Shown: piece after piece, positions 26,701-34,239 of the stretch
Position numbering within the stretch: the first letter of the stretch is position 1
How the letters are laid out: each line of letters begins with the position of its first letter
NCBI GenBank assembly: GCA_002298165.1
Contig: DBMI01000018.1
Location: 70,987 to 134,986 of the forward strand
DNA length: 64,000 nt
Direction of reading: 5' to 3'
DNA from: Desulfarculales bacterium UBA702
GTDB taxonomy: Bacteria > Desulfobacterota > Syntrophobacteria > Syntrophobacterales > Syntrophobacteraceae
Made by a program: the position numbers and the translations under genes
Notes under the pieces: generated by a model
Told to the model about the DNA's origin: nothing
Databases searched by the model: none
Seen by the model: the letters and a program-made list of their open reading frames with translations, nothing else

Positions 26701-26974
26701 GCCTGGATCACGCATGCGCCTTCTGGTAATCATGGCCGCCATGCGCCGGGTGCCAACCCGAAGCGGCGTCATGCAATTCTTGACGTTGGAGGATGAGACA
26801 GGCCTGCTCGAAGCAGTGGTGCTGCCGCCGGCCTACCGTGCAATTGGAGATCGAATCACCACACCGGGACCGTTTTTGGTAGAGGGGACGCTGCAAAGTC
26901 AGCAGAATGCCGTCCATTTGGAGGTATTCCGACTCTCACCCTTCCACCAGCGCAGACAGCCTTTTGAAAAATAG
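23780..26974 (+). CDS. DnaE2-type DNA polymerase III alpha subunit
   Basis: A 1064-residue C-family polymerase. The catalytic Asps are present: PDIDLD (two) and KIDLLGNRAL (third). The FLTLEDETGLLEAVV OB-domain motif and length fit the error-prone DnaE2/ImuC group better than replicative DnaE. In the N-terminal PHP domain, metal ligands are missing: HIKS in place of HxHS, and ALTDLENM in place of TDHGNM, so proofreading is unlikely. Residues about 805-821 are encoded by an in-frame palindrome. It diverges from lemA. No imuA, imuB or lexA gene is nearby; a role in mutagenic repair synthesis is inferred from family. Confidence 0.85.
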   Translation: MFVPLHIKSEYSLGFGTASVEELAMRAAAFGYGAIALTDLENMAEQVRFHYQCRAVGIRAITGIELRPGFDGRREFGSREGRVVLLAADRTGYRSICRIVSRRRTVPNRKIGAALQEQDLSTVIQDEPEGLFALSDDRVLLEKLLAGGRFSRERLGFLLVRPGDRKRQEASLEHAIRLGIRPVADLDAVIPDPEDHRLHALQVAIRQGKRLSEVLGSPAVESIERRLRAPAEAAALFSDIPEALEAAADIADRCRFDFSELGTTPPAMELPAGARLKELCMEEAQRRKRAGTWTRGHAERLDFELSQIELLGLSGLMLIAGEIVSFCRSRQIPVVARGSAVSSLALNLLGASPVDPVEARLIFERFLHPGKSEWPDIDLDVPSHRRDELIDWVYRHFGRDRVAMVAAYHSFQRRSALREGLKALGIGPTLIEMLSRSLPPDDLDVAEFDFLGLVQNVELSSTPDAGMSLSPHSGLGEMLPLVQRLIGKPRNLAVHPGGIIIDAAPLNDRLPLDRAPKGVVVTQYDLSALAELRIVKIDLLGNRALAEIEETLELAGIGGPSILEAFPDEDPETLALIGRAQTLGCFQLESPAMRSLLSRMPIRSESDVTAALALIRPGVAAGETKAAFIRRTRGEEACDPIDPVMADRLFETRGMLLYEEDIMVLLSRISGMSLGEADELRSAIVKSGGDPEILAKLEAGFLKRCSAAGGPFANDLYRLRRAWAAAAKFAAYAFNKAHAASYARLAYISAYLKTNMLQEFACALMNHHIGIYPLRTLAADLMRGGVVIKPPHVNLSQYFSILEEPVGWVESRNKRDATHHPSHRASVRIGLEKIKGLSAKTVEKILKERETKGPFANFSDLLQRVRIGRGELAALVLSGACDDLSPLFAGDYPFAHEAVLEFLKRGETALSLDEIKVSIQERGVAHAKLYQELVRVRNELRYLEMHLSGHPTALLRSEAERYGCVPIAIAAESKPGSRMRLLVIMAAMRRVPTRSGVMQFLTLEDETGLLEAVVLPPAYRAIGDRITTPGPFLVEGTLQSQQNAVHLEVFRLSPFHQRRQPFEK
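26194..26240. repeat. Palindromic repeat inside dnaE2
   Basis: Nested inverted arms GATGGGT/ACCCATC and GTCCCGC/GCGGGAC enclose the loop AACAA. The pattern is that of intergenic palindromes, but it is read through in frame as VGWVESRNKRDATHH in the polymerase. Confidence 0.75.
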
Positions 26975-27066
26975 CCCTGCTTTGGTTTAGATTTGGAAGA
27001 TCATAGCTATGGCGCAGTGAAACTGATAACTGATTGTCCGTGCGCCTCCCGTGGCCCAGCTCCTGC

Positions 27067-27675
27067 TCAATTGGAGAGAGCATGCCAGAATGATGGGTCC
27101 TCAAGCAGCTTCGAAATCGATTCCGTCAACGCCGCCTTCAAAGTGGGCAGGTCGTCTGAAGTTGCCTCTATTGATTTCCCGGAAACCTTAAAACTCTGTA
27201 TTGTTGTTGCCCATAAAATGTTGCCGCTCTTGCCCCTCAAGATAACGTCATATATCACATGGGCCTTTGCGTATTCGAAACTCACGCCCGTTGCATACTC
27301 TTCGACCCAAAGTTTTTCGACAGCTCCATCAAGGTTGTATTCTGCATTTCGGGGCTCAACGATTTGGTGTCCCATACCGGAAAGCCCTCGCTGGATGGCT
27401 TTGGAAACAATAATGTTAGCAGGCTGCTCAGTTTTGATCGGAGTAGGCATGTTGAAACCTCCCGTCTTTGCCTCTCCAATTTCATTGGCAGGTTTGCCGG
27501 TTTTCAATGAAAAATCGGTGACCGCAATCTCGATCGGTTTAGCTGGAGCGGGTTGCGTTTTATAGATTTGAGTGCTGATCAGCTCCTCCGGTTTGACCGA
27601 AATCTGCGACACGCAGCCGGAGATAGACAATGATGTGATGATCAGTAGGGCAAAAAGACATTTTATAGTCAACAT
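27067..27675 (-). CDS. Lipoprotein, unknown function
   Basis: A 202-residue lipoprotein: residues 1-20 are a hydrophobic signal ending in the lipobox SISGC (Cys21). The rest has the alternating strand pattern of small outer-membrane-type lipoproteins such as the YajG group (IEIAVTDFSL, then IIVSKAIQRGLSGMGHQIV and VIYDVILRGKSGNILW). It ends in a helical tail. The gene follows another lipoprotein gene by 30 bases and is probably co-transcribed. Targeting to the outer membrane is likely because residue +2 is Val, not Asp. No function can be assigned. Confidence 0.75.
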   Translation of the reverse strand: MLTIKCLFALLIITSLSISGCVSQISVKPEELISTQIYKTQPAPAKPIEIAVTDFSLKTGKPANEIGEAKTGGFNMPTPIKTEQPANIIVSKAIQRGLSGMGHQIVEPRNAEYNLDGAVEKLWVEEYATGVSFEYAKAHVIYDVILRGKSGNILWATTIQSFKVSGKSIEATSDDLPTLKAALTESISKLLEDPSFWHALSN

Positions 27676-27705
27676 CGATTCTCCTTCAAGTGCAAGTGCA
27701 TGAAT

Positions 27706-28356
27706 CTATCGTGGAAGTTGAATACGAGTTTCATTCTGGTCCATTGTTTTTATGTCGATAGTTGTAATTACGAGGTATCGGATCAGACTCTGCTTTTCCT
27801 CCGGTGTATCAAAAAAGATCACCCCTTGGCCTTCAGAACCGGTGTTGATCAATGTGGGCTTGAAGTACTTATCGTAATAGTCTTGCTCCAAGGTCCTGTT
27901 AGCTTGCGCAGTTTGACTACCGCTGATTAGGCCACCTATCATTCCGAATGCAAGGGTAGCCCCAACAACCGCTGCATCGCTTCTTCTGGCACGCTCAGTC
28001 GCATCGCTTAAAGCGAGAGCCTTGAAGATTTCAGACCCCTGGCTGTTCGCCAGAAAGCAACGTGTTAGATCTACTTTAACAGGATTGCTCCCGTTATTTC
28101 GAACCTTAAGGAGCAGAGGAACCATTCCTGTTGAGGCAGGGTCGATCCCAAGATATTTTTGGCTGGTGTCCTTTGCTGCCAGGGAACAGCATCGAAAGTC
28201 AATATCGCCGACGGTTACGAAATATTCTTTGCCTAAGATGTTACTTTCCGAATTAGAGATATTTTTCTGCGTATCGTACGTTGCACATCCACCCGTGAGG
28301 GAAAGGATCAAACAACTGCAAATAGTCACTCTAAGCAATTGACCTGAGAGTCTCAT
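27706..28356 (-). CDS. Lipoprotein with Gly-rich central segment
   Basis: A 216-residue lipoprotein with signal and lipobox LTGGC (Cys24). Residues 70-115 look like an immunoglobulin-like strand region (PLLLKVRNNGSNPVKVDLTR). Residues about 130-150 form a Gly/Ala/Ile-rich hydrophobic stretch (VVGATLAFGMIGGLISGSQT) that resembles a glycine-zipper. A further strand region follows (EGQGVIFFDTPEEKQSLIRY). First gene of a two-lipoprotein unit. Function unknown; an envelope role is inferred. Confidence 0.75.
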   Translation of the reverse strand: MRLSGQLLRVTICSCLILSLTGGCATYDTQKNISNSESNILGKEYFVTVGDIDFRCCSLAAKDTSQKYLGIDPASTGMVPLLLKVRNNGSNPVKVDLTRCFLANSQGSEIFKALALSDATERARRSDAAVVGATLAFGMIGGLISGSQTAQANRTLEQDYYDKYFKPTLINTGSEGQGVIFFDTPEEKQSLIRYLVITTIDIKTMDQNETRIQLPR

Positions 28357-28669
28357 CTTTCCTCCTGATGAATATTATTCGATTATTTGTACTGCTGATG
28401 GTGAGATGTGAACAACAGCCCCTTAACCTTCGGCATTCTTGTTTAATTTAGATTTCAGCAAAAGACAAATTGTTTATTCTTCAGAAAATTAATTTCGCGG
28501 TGGCCCGGCCAGCGGACTTTTGCTGGCTGGGTTCCGAAAGAACAAGAGGATTTTAACAACATTCAAGAGCAAAAGAAAAAGCCGTGCGGTAAAGATGGGT
28601 TGTTGTCTCGCAGGGACGGACGAGTTTAGATAAGCTCATAAATGGCCGCTCCGTAATTCAGGCGACCTG
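28357..28669. other. Intergenic region with one hairpin
   Basis: No gene is supported. A stem with arms CCCGGCCAGC and GCTGGCTGGG (one mismatch) lies at about 28504-28532, between hicB and the lipoprotein promoter. It lacks a T-run on either strand. Confidence 0.35.
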
Positions 28670-28897
28670 TTACATTAAGTTGGCGAAATCGCGGCCGGAT
28701 GTTGCCGGTGTAAGCGGCTTCCCCTCTTTGCGATAGAGTTCAATTGACTCTTCAACGATCTGGCAGAGTTCCACGAAAACTGCCTTTTCATCATCGCCGT
28801 GAATTCCACCATATATCAGCCCCGGTGCGCTGCCCACATAGCAATGATCTTCCTCCGACCACTCAACGATCTTTGCATACCTGGCGCTATCTTTCAT
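28670..28897 (-). CDS. HicB-family antitoxin-like protein
   Basis: A 75-residue protein with the HicB partial-RNase-H fold: IVEWSEEDHCYVGSAPGL, then GIHGDDEKAVFVELCQIVEE and a Gly-Lys-Pro-Leu-Thr segment. HicB proteins usually neutralise the HicA mRNA interferase. No HicA frame is present in the 300 bases on either side, so this is a solitary copy, possibly a regulator. It lacks the C-terminal DNA-binding domain of longer HicB proteins. Confidence 0.75.
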   Translation of the reverse strand: MKDSARYAKIVEWSEEDHCYVGSAPGLIYGGIHGDDEKAVFVELCQIVEESIELYRKEGKPLTPATSGRDFANLM

Positions 28898-28962
28898 TTC
28901 TTTGATTCCTCATTGGGCAGGGTCAATGTCCCTCATTAGGGGCCATGATGCGAAAACCCATC

Positions 28963-29011
28963 GTAGGGGCAAATGATTATTTGCCCCTACATGCCAATTA
29001 TTTGCCCCTAC
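28963..29011. repeat. REP elements with RAYT leader remnant
   Basis: A full palindrome at 28963-28990 (GTAGGGGCAAATG, ATTATTTGCCCCTAC) is followed by another right arm ending at 29011. The 40 bases before it carry the RAYT leader in reverse (GGCCATGATGCGAAAACCCA). Confidence 0.8.
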
Positions 29012-29114
29012 GAAATTTGCCCCCACAGGCGAATAGTTATTTGACCCTAAGCCGTTCGTCTCAACAATGATCCCTCACGGCCCGGACCCGGTAGTCCATC
29101 CTCCCGCGTTGCGC

Positions 29115-29144
29115 GCCCGGATAACCAAAACTCATTATCCGGGC
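29115..29144. repeat. CCGGAT-type palindrome
   Basis: Arms GCCCGGATAA and TTATCCGGGC flank a 10-base loop, about 75 bases upstream of the AlkB-like gene. Confidence 0.65.
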
Positions 29145-29217
29145 CACCCGCCCATTTGGGGTGCTTAATTTAAAATGAGGGAATGCACACCCATATCTAT
29201 CATTTTTGGAGTTCTCA

Positions 29218-29814
29218 TTGGCAGAGAAGATCAACAAAAAAGACGTAGCTCCGCCCGATGGGTTGGTTTATCGTCCGGATTTCATCTCCCTGCAGGAAGA
29301 AAGTTCTCTAGTTAAATACATACAAAAACTTACGTTAAACAATTTCATTTTCCAGGGATTTACGGCCAAGCGCAGAATTGCAAGCTTCGGCTTCAAGTAC
29401 GACTTCACCACGAATAGTCTCAGCGAAACCGCTCCTATACCTGATTTTTTGTTGCCGTTCCGCGACAAGGCAGCAGAATTTGCGCTAATGGACCCTCTCG
29501 ATCTTAAAACAGCACTCATCACCGAATACCCGCCCGGCGCTCCAATCGGCTGGCACAGGGACTTGCATATGTTTGAGACCATAATCGGCATTTCTCTGTT
29601 GAGCAGTTGTACTATGAAATTTAAACCATACAAAAAAGAGGGCGACGTATACTCTATCGAACTCGAACCCCGATCTATCTATATCATGAGGGGAGTTTCA
29701 AGATGGCAGTATCAACACAGCATACCGCCATTAAAAGCATTACGGTACTCGATTACTTTCAGGAGTCTTCGATCAAAAGCCGGAGACGTTACTGAAGGTC
29801 AGCATCCCGATTGA
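29218..29814 (+). CDS. AlkB-like 2-oxoglutarate/Fe(II) oxygenase
   Basis: A 198-residue dioxygenase of the AlkB group, which oxidatively removes alkyl lesions from nucleic acids or demethylates RNA or protein. The iron-binding HxD is in IGWHRDLHMF; the third ligand His and the 2-oxoglutarate Arg are in QHSIPPLKALRYSITFR; Phe/Tyr-rich strand YPPGAPIGWH is typical. The start is TTG at 29218 with GGAG six bases upstream; a TTG four codons earlier is less likely. It is monocistronic. Substrate is unknown; needs O2, noteworthy for a presumed anaerobe. Confidence 0.82.
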   Translation: MAEKINKKDVAPPDGLVYRPDFISLQEESSLVKYIQKLTLNNFIFQGFTAKRRIASFGFKYDFTTNSLSETAPIPDFLLPFRDKAAEFALMDPLDLKTALITEYPPGAPIGWHRDLHMFETIIGISLLSSCTMKFKPYKKEGDVYSIELEPRSIYIMRGVSRWQYQHSIPPLKALRYSITFRSLRSKAGDVTEGQHPD

Positions 29815-29966
29815 AGCAAATGATTAGGACCCGATAAGCCGGTGATCCGGGTCATGTCGAGTGACAATGGTGAAACGCGGGTCCGCTGGACAATAGGCCA
29901 AAGTGGAGAATGGAGAATAAACTTGTGCTGCGCGGCCGGCCCCTGAAACAGCAACTTACCAACTTC

Positions 29967-30749
29967 TCATCCCTCTACGACATCTGGAAGCATAGCCCAA
30001 TTTAGGTTCAGTGTCATACACACTCGCTGCCAGGTTGTGACCCCCGCAAAACAGGAGACGATCCCCTGCTGTTCTTCGGGACCTCTATGTGGCAGGCTCG
30101 ACGCAACAGCGCTTGGGGCAATTGTCTCCTTTGCATACGTCATCCAACATTCCGGCACTTCCCCATCAATCTTTTCCCCTTCAACAACGAAGAAACCGAC
30201 GATCTTACGCCTTCGGGCTATTTCCCACGCACAGTCTATATGCCGGAGCATTTGATGTCGGCCCGGCATCCATTTCGTGGAGGTAGTCGGTTTTAATTCG
30301 GTGCGCTTCCCTTCAATAACAATCATCAAATCAGGCGTTTGGATAAAAACGTCCGGCTGACTTTGCCCCTCGAAAATATGCCAATCCTCCCCGGTGGGGT
30401 TGTTGCGCAGGAGTGCCAAGCCACCCCTAATCATCTCTTCTGATCCGGCTATCCATTCGCTGCGCTTTCGAGCCTTCACTGGGTCCTTGCTGATTCCGCC
30501 GAATAGTGGTGCCTGAGGATGACGGATCAGCCATGATAAGAGGGAAACAGGAGGTTGGAGTTTTTTCTCATTTTTGCCCCATCCTATGTCTTGGATCGTC
30601 AAATCGCAATTACTTGACAGGCAAACCGGATTGCCTCCAACTGGTAGGGAGAGAAGTTCCCTTAGCCAGGAACGGCCGGAGGCATCGAGTTGATAGAGTT
30701 GGTCGAAAACCGGAACGACCCTTGTTTTCGAAGAATCGTGCTTGCCCAC
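29967..30749 (-). CDS. PD-(D/E)XK-like protein, unknown function
   Basis: A 260-residue protein. A nuclease-like core lies at about 128-150: D133 in QPDVFIQ, then E146 and K148 in IVIEGKRTE, the D-x12-E-x-K spacing of PD-(D/E)XK folds; GRHQMLRHIDCAWE follows as a probable helix. The remainder has no recognisable domain. GTG at 30749 has GGAGGA five bases upstream; an ATG 26 codons earlier lacks such a site. The gene is isolated, converging with the AlkB-like gene and divergent from the E1 pair. Nuclease function is inference. Confidence 0.65.
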   Translation of the reverse strand: MGKHDSSKTRVVPVFDQLYQLDASGRSWLRELLSLPVGGNPVCLSSNCDLTIQDIGWGKNEKKLQPPVSLLSWLIRHPQAPLFGGISKDPVKARKRSEWIAGSEEMIRGGLALLRNNPTGEDWHIFEGQSQPDVFIQTPDLMIVIEGKRTELKPTTSTKWMPGRHQMLRHIDCAWEIARRRKIVGFFVVEGEKIDGEVPECWMTYAKETIAPSAVASSLPHRGPEEQQGIVSCFAGVTTWQRVCMTLNLNWAMLPDVVEG

Positions 30750-30930
30750 GATCGTCCTCCGTGCGGGTATTTCTCCCGCAGTTCGGGGTTGGTTTGTTGC
30801 CCGTGCCGGCGGCAGAAGGGGCCGCATAAAGTTCTCTCTGCCTCCTGCCCCTGGTTCTCAGGCAGCAGAAAGAGCTGCCTTAGCCACCCGCGTTGATCGA
30901 CCGCGGCATTAGTGCTAGCATATACCTTAC

Positions 30931-30943
30931 TCTCTATAGAGTG
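30931..30943. promoter_or_regulatory. Palindrome upstream of the E1 genes
   Basis: The perfect palindrome CTCTATAGAG (with further ACTC repeats on both sides) lies about 65 bases before the E1 alpha start, a plausible operator position. The regulator is unknown. Confidence 0.25.
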
Positions 30944-31007
30944 ACTCTATCAATCAGACATTTTGCCAGACAGTACGTTACACAAATTCCTGAGAACAGG
31001 AGACCCC

Positions 31008-31973
31008 ATGAACGTATCGAAGGAAAAGAAAATCGAGATGCTTTGGTCCATGCTTCTTTCTCGGCGCTTCGAGGAGGAATTAACCGAGCTTTGCAAAATA
31101 CAGGGGAAAATCCCCGGGATGATGATCTTGTGTACGGGGCAGGAAGCTGTCGGGTCGGGGGTCTGCGCGGCGCTTGCCCCCGAGGATTTCATAATTTCAA
31201 ACCACCGCAGCCACAATCATCTTCTGGCAAAGGGGGCCGACGCAAGGTCGCTCATGGCGGAAATTTACGGCAAGAGCACCGGCTGCAACAAGGGGAAGAG
31301 CGGCACGCTTCACCTTGCAGTGCCAGAGGTCAATGCCCCATGCACGACGACTGTCGTCGGAGGAGGGCTGCCCATAGCCGTTGGAGTGGCTTTGGCTCAG
31401 CAGTACAGGGGCGAAAACACCGTGACGGTTTGCCTTTTCGGCGACGGCGCGGCGGATGAGGGTTCTTTCCATGAGGCTTTGAACCTGGCAAGCCTGTGGA
31501 GACTGCCGGTAATTTTCGTTTGCGAGAACAATATGTATGCAGGCGCACAGCGCTATGAGGAGCACACGAGGGTAAAGGACATCGCGGACAGGGCGGGGGC
31601 GTATGGCATGCCGGGAGAGGTGGTCGACGGCAATGACGCGGTGGCAATCTACGGAGCTACCCGCAGGGCCAGGGACCTGGCGATCTCCGGTGGAGGTCCA
31701 TCGCTTATCGAATGCAAGACCTACCGCTGCCGCGGGCATGGGGAAACGGATCATCAAGTGTATCAGCCCAAGGAGGAGATCGCGCAATGGTTGGAAAAGT
31801 GTCCCATCCCGCGTCTTCGCGATGAGATGCTGGAAAATGGTCTGATCGGCGCCGCGGAACTTCGGGAGATGGAGGCGAAGATCAACGGGATCGTTGAAGA
31901 CGCCGTACGGTTTGCCGAGGAGAGCCCCTATCCCGTTCTGGAAGAAGCGCTAGAAGATGTCTTCGTCCAGTGA
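31008..31973 (+). CDS. Thiamine-diphosphate dehydrogenase E1 alpha subunit
   Basis: A 321-residue alpha subunit of a 2-oxo acid or acetoin dehydrogenase E1 enzyme, which decarboxylates or cleaves its substrate and passes the acyl group to lipoamide. The ThDP motif runs from GDGAADEGSFHEALNLASLW to CENN; the phosphorylation-loop analogue YRCRGHGETD is present. AGGAGA lies seven bases before the ATG at 31008. The beta subunit follows. Sequence resembles the acetoin group (AcoA) and pyruvate group alike; no E2 or E3 gene is adjacent to settle it. Confidence 0.87.
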   Translation: MNVSKEKKIEMLWSMLLSRRFEEELTELCKIQGKIPGMMILCTGQEAVGSGVCAALAPEDFIISNHRSHNHLLAKGADARSLMAEIYGKSTGCNKGKSGTLHLAVPEVNAPCTTTVVGGGLPIAVGVALAQQYRGENTVTVCLFGDGAADEGSFHEALNLASLWRLPVIFVCENNMYAGAQRYEEHTRVKDIADRAGAYGMPGEVVDGNDAVAIYGATRRARDLAISGGGPSLIECKTYRCRGHGETDHQVYQPKEEIAQWLEKCPIPRLRDEMLENGLIGAAELREMEAKINGIVEDAVRFAEESPYPVLEEALEDVFVQ

Positions 31974-32013
31974 GAAGCCCCGGATTCCACATTATCAGGA
32001 AAGGAAGAGCGCC

Positions 32014-32991
32014 ATGCAGCAATTGGGAATGGGACAGGCGGTAAATCAGGCCATAAGAGAAGAAATGAAGCGCGACTCCGGCGTTTTTATAGCCGGAGAG
32101 GGCGTTGGGGTGAGCATACACGATAGCCCGATGCTTCCGACGGCGGGATTGCTCAAGGAGTTCGGGCCGGGGCGTGTTAAGGATACACCTGTATCGGAGG
32201 CCGCCATCGCGGGGCTTGCAGTCGGTGCCGCAGTGGCAGGGCTGAGGCCCATTGTCGAAGTGATGTTTAATCCTTTCTTTACACTCGCCTCCGATATGAT
32301 CGTCAATCACGCCGCCAAGCTCAGGTATCTCTCGGGCGGCAAGTCAAGTTTTCCGCTCGTGGTGCGGATGAAAAGCGGGGCGGGATTTGGGGCGGGCTGC
32401 CAGCATTCGCACAATCTCGAAGCGTGGGCGGCTCATTGTCCTGGCCTTAAGGTGGTTATGCCATCTACTCCGGCAGATGCCAAGGGCCTGCTCAAATCCG
32501 CCATTCGGGACGAAAATCCTGTCGTTTTCATTGAGGACATGATGCTCTACTTCGCACCGGGACCCGTTCCGGATGAGGAGTACCTTATTCCGATCGGGAA
32601 AGCCGATATCAAGCGGCCGGGAAAGGATGTCACAGTCGTGACATGGTCGAAGATGCTGGGGGTGGCAATGAAAGCCGCGGCGAAGCTTGCGGAAGAAGGA
32701 ATCGAGCTGGAGATTGTGGATCTACGGACCCTCGCACCGCTCGATAAGGAAACCCTGCTCTCCTCCGTCAGAAAAACCGGCCGTCTCGTGGTGCTCCATG
32801 AGGCAACCCGCACCGGAGGCTTTGCGGGTGAGATTTCAGCCTTAGTCATGGAAGAGGCTTTCTCAAGCCTTAAAGCTCCCCTGCGGCGTGTCACCGGCCC
32901 TGATATACCGGTTCCGTCCAGTCCACCCCTTGAGCAGTTTTACATCCCGAGTGAGGAGCAGTTGATATCGGCTGTCAGGGACATTATATAG
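32014..32991 (+). CDS. Thiamine-diphosphate dehydrogenase E1 beta subunit
   Basis: A 325-residue partner of the preceding alpha subunit. Family motifs: GQAVNQAIREEMKRDSGVFI, EAAIAGLAVGAAVAGLRPIV, RMKSGAGFGAGCQHSHNLEA and GRLVVLHEATRTGGFAGEI. GGAAG lies six bases before the ATG at 32014, the point where the family starts; an earlier ATG at 31957 would overlap the alpha gene by 17 bases and add 19 residues. No lipoyl-bearing gene follows; the next gene, 190 bases on, is an aquaporin. Confidence 0.87.
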   Translation: MQQLGMGQAVNQAIREEMKRDSGVFIAGEGVGVSIHDSPMLPTAGLLKEFGPGRVKDTPVSEAAIAGLAVGAAVAGLRPIVEVMFNPFFTLASDMIVNHAAKLRYLSGGKSSFPLVVRMKSGAGFGAGCQHSHNLEAWAAHCPGLKVVMPSTPADAKGLLKSAIRDENPVVFIEDMMLYFAPGPVPDEEYLIPIGKADIKRPGKDVTVVTWSKMLGVAMKAAAKLAEEGIELEIVDLRTLAPLDKETLLSSVRKTGRLVVLHEATRTGGFAGEISALVMEEAFSSLKAPLRRVTGPDIPVPSSPPLEQFYIPSEEQLISAVRDII

Positions 32992-33142
32992 TTTCCATGT
33001 CAATTTGCGTTCAAGGTCCGGACCTCCACTGTGCAAGCAAGAATTCATTAGACAAATATACATTCTGTGAGAAACTGCAAGGCAGATTCAATTTACTTAC
33101 TTTTGGATTCCTCGGAAGGCTTCGTCCGGTTGTCATATAAAA

Positions 33143-33171
33143 TTGACCGCTGCTTGGCTTAAATCTAAACA
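33143..33171 (+). promoter_or_regulatory. Possible aquaporin promoter
   Basis: TTGACC (33143-33148) and TAAACA (33166-33171) with a 17-base spacer, ending 14 bases before the start codon. The -35 lies in a TATAAAATTGACCGCTGC block that recurs at 52833. Confidence 0.3.
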
Positions 33172-33185
33172 GAGAGGCTGTCCAA

Positions 33186-33842
33186 ATGGAAAAATACCTG
33201 ACAGAACTAATCGGCACCTTCTTTCTTGTATTGACCATCGGCTGCACGGTTATTGGCGGTGGTGCCGGGGTTATCCCGCCGCTGGCCATAGGCTCCGTCC
33301 TGATGGTCATGATTTTCGCCGGCGGACATATCTCCGGTGGCCACTACAATCCAGCGGTAACTCTCGGCGTCTGGATTCGCGGACGCTGCGACACCAAAGA
33401 TGTTCTGCCCTACTGGATAGCACAGGTTATCGGCGGAATTGCCGCGGCAATGGTGGTGAGTTTTCTGAGACAGGGAGTTCCGGTGAAAGCCATGATGCCG
33501 GCAGTCGGCCCGGCGTTTGTGGCTGAATTTCTATTCACTTTCGCGCTCGTATATGTAGTCGTTAATGTAGCCACATCGAAAGGGACCTCTGGAAATTCAT
33601 TCTACGGGCTGGCCATCGGCTTCACCGTCCTGGCGGGCGCGTTCGCTGTCGGCGATATCTCCGGAGGTGCTTTCAATCCGGCTGTAGCCGTGGGGATAAC
33701 ACTTATGGGGCTTTCGTCATGGTCAAATATATGGATTTTCCTGATTGCGAACCTGCTGGGCGGGGCCGCAGCCGGGTTCGTTTTTAATAATCTGAGTATA
33801 GACGATAAAGAACCCGAAGCTGTTGTGAAGACTGCAAGTTAA
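33186..33842 (+). CDS. MIP-family channel (aquaporin-like)
   Basis: A 218-residue six-helix channel with both half-helix NPA boxes: GGHYNPAVTLG and GGAFNPAVAVG. In ordinary aquaporins and glyceroporins the second box is followed by Arg (NPAR), which narrows the selectivity filter; here it is NPAV. Substrate may therefore differ from water or glycerol. The AGAGAGGC before the ATG is a modest ribosome-binding site. It is shorter than most glycerol facilitators, nearer to AqpZ. Monocistronic. Confidence 0.85.
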   Translation: MEKYLTELIGTFFLVLTIGCTVIGGGAGVIPPLAIGSVLMVMIFAGGHISGGHYNPAVTLGVWIRGRCDTKDVLPYWIAQVIGGIAAAMVVSFLRQGVPVKAMMPAVGPAFVAEFLFTFALVYVVVNVATSKGTSGNSFYGLAIGFTVLAGAFAVGDISGGAFNPAVAVGITLMGLSSWSNIWIFLIANLLGGAAAGFVFNNLSIDDKEPEAVVKTAS

Positions 33843-33872
33843 TCCAATATCGTTCATTCAGGGGCGGAACCG

Positions 33873-33902
33873 GTGTGGGGCAGGCCTTCCAGCCAGCCCC
33901 AC
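33873..33902 (+). terminator. Possible terminator after the aquaporin gene
   Basis: Arms GTGGGGC and GCCCCAC around a 14-base loop, about 30 bases after the stop. No T-run follows, so activity is doubtful. Confidence 0.3.
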
Positions 33903-33904
33903 AA

Positions 33905-34160
33905 TTGTTCGTCATATGTGCTTACTCCCGGGCCGGTACGTATTTCATACCACCTACACCTTGTTGGGTGAATTTGTGTTAATGCCAAACCATTTGTACG
34001 GAATTATCATCGTTGGGACGAACCGGTAGGGGCAAAAGATCTTTTGCCCCCACGACGGGTTTTCGCATCAATTCCCCTACCGACCCACAGGATGTACGGA
34101 ATTACATACCATCCTGGCATACCCACCGTAATTCCATCCGTCTGCGCGATATGATTAAGT
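33905..34160 (+). pseudogene. Decayed RAYT with REP and leader
   Basis: Codons for the RAYT core can be read in pieces: GTYFI, LGEFV-MPNH, GIIIVGTNR, with frameshifts between them. A REP palindrome follows at 34026-34053, then the RAYT leader (GGGTTTTCGCATCA, GACCCACAGGATG) and a second, badly decayed 5' end. No intact frame remains. Confidence 0.7.
34026..34053. repeat. REP element
   Basis: A near-perfect palindrome (GTAGGGGCAAAA, GATC centre, TTTTGCCCCCAC) inside the decayed RAYT. Confidence 0.85.
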
Positions 34161-34239
34161 GAATAGTATTGAAGTCAGCCCGAAATCCCTGTCCTTTCAG
34201 ATTTTTGCTGATCGTGGACAGTTCATTGCCCGCCCAAGC

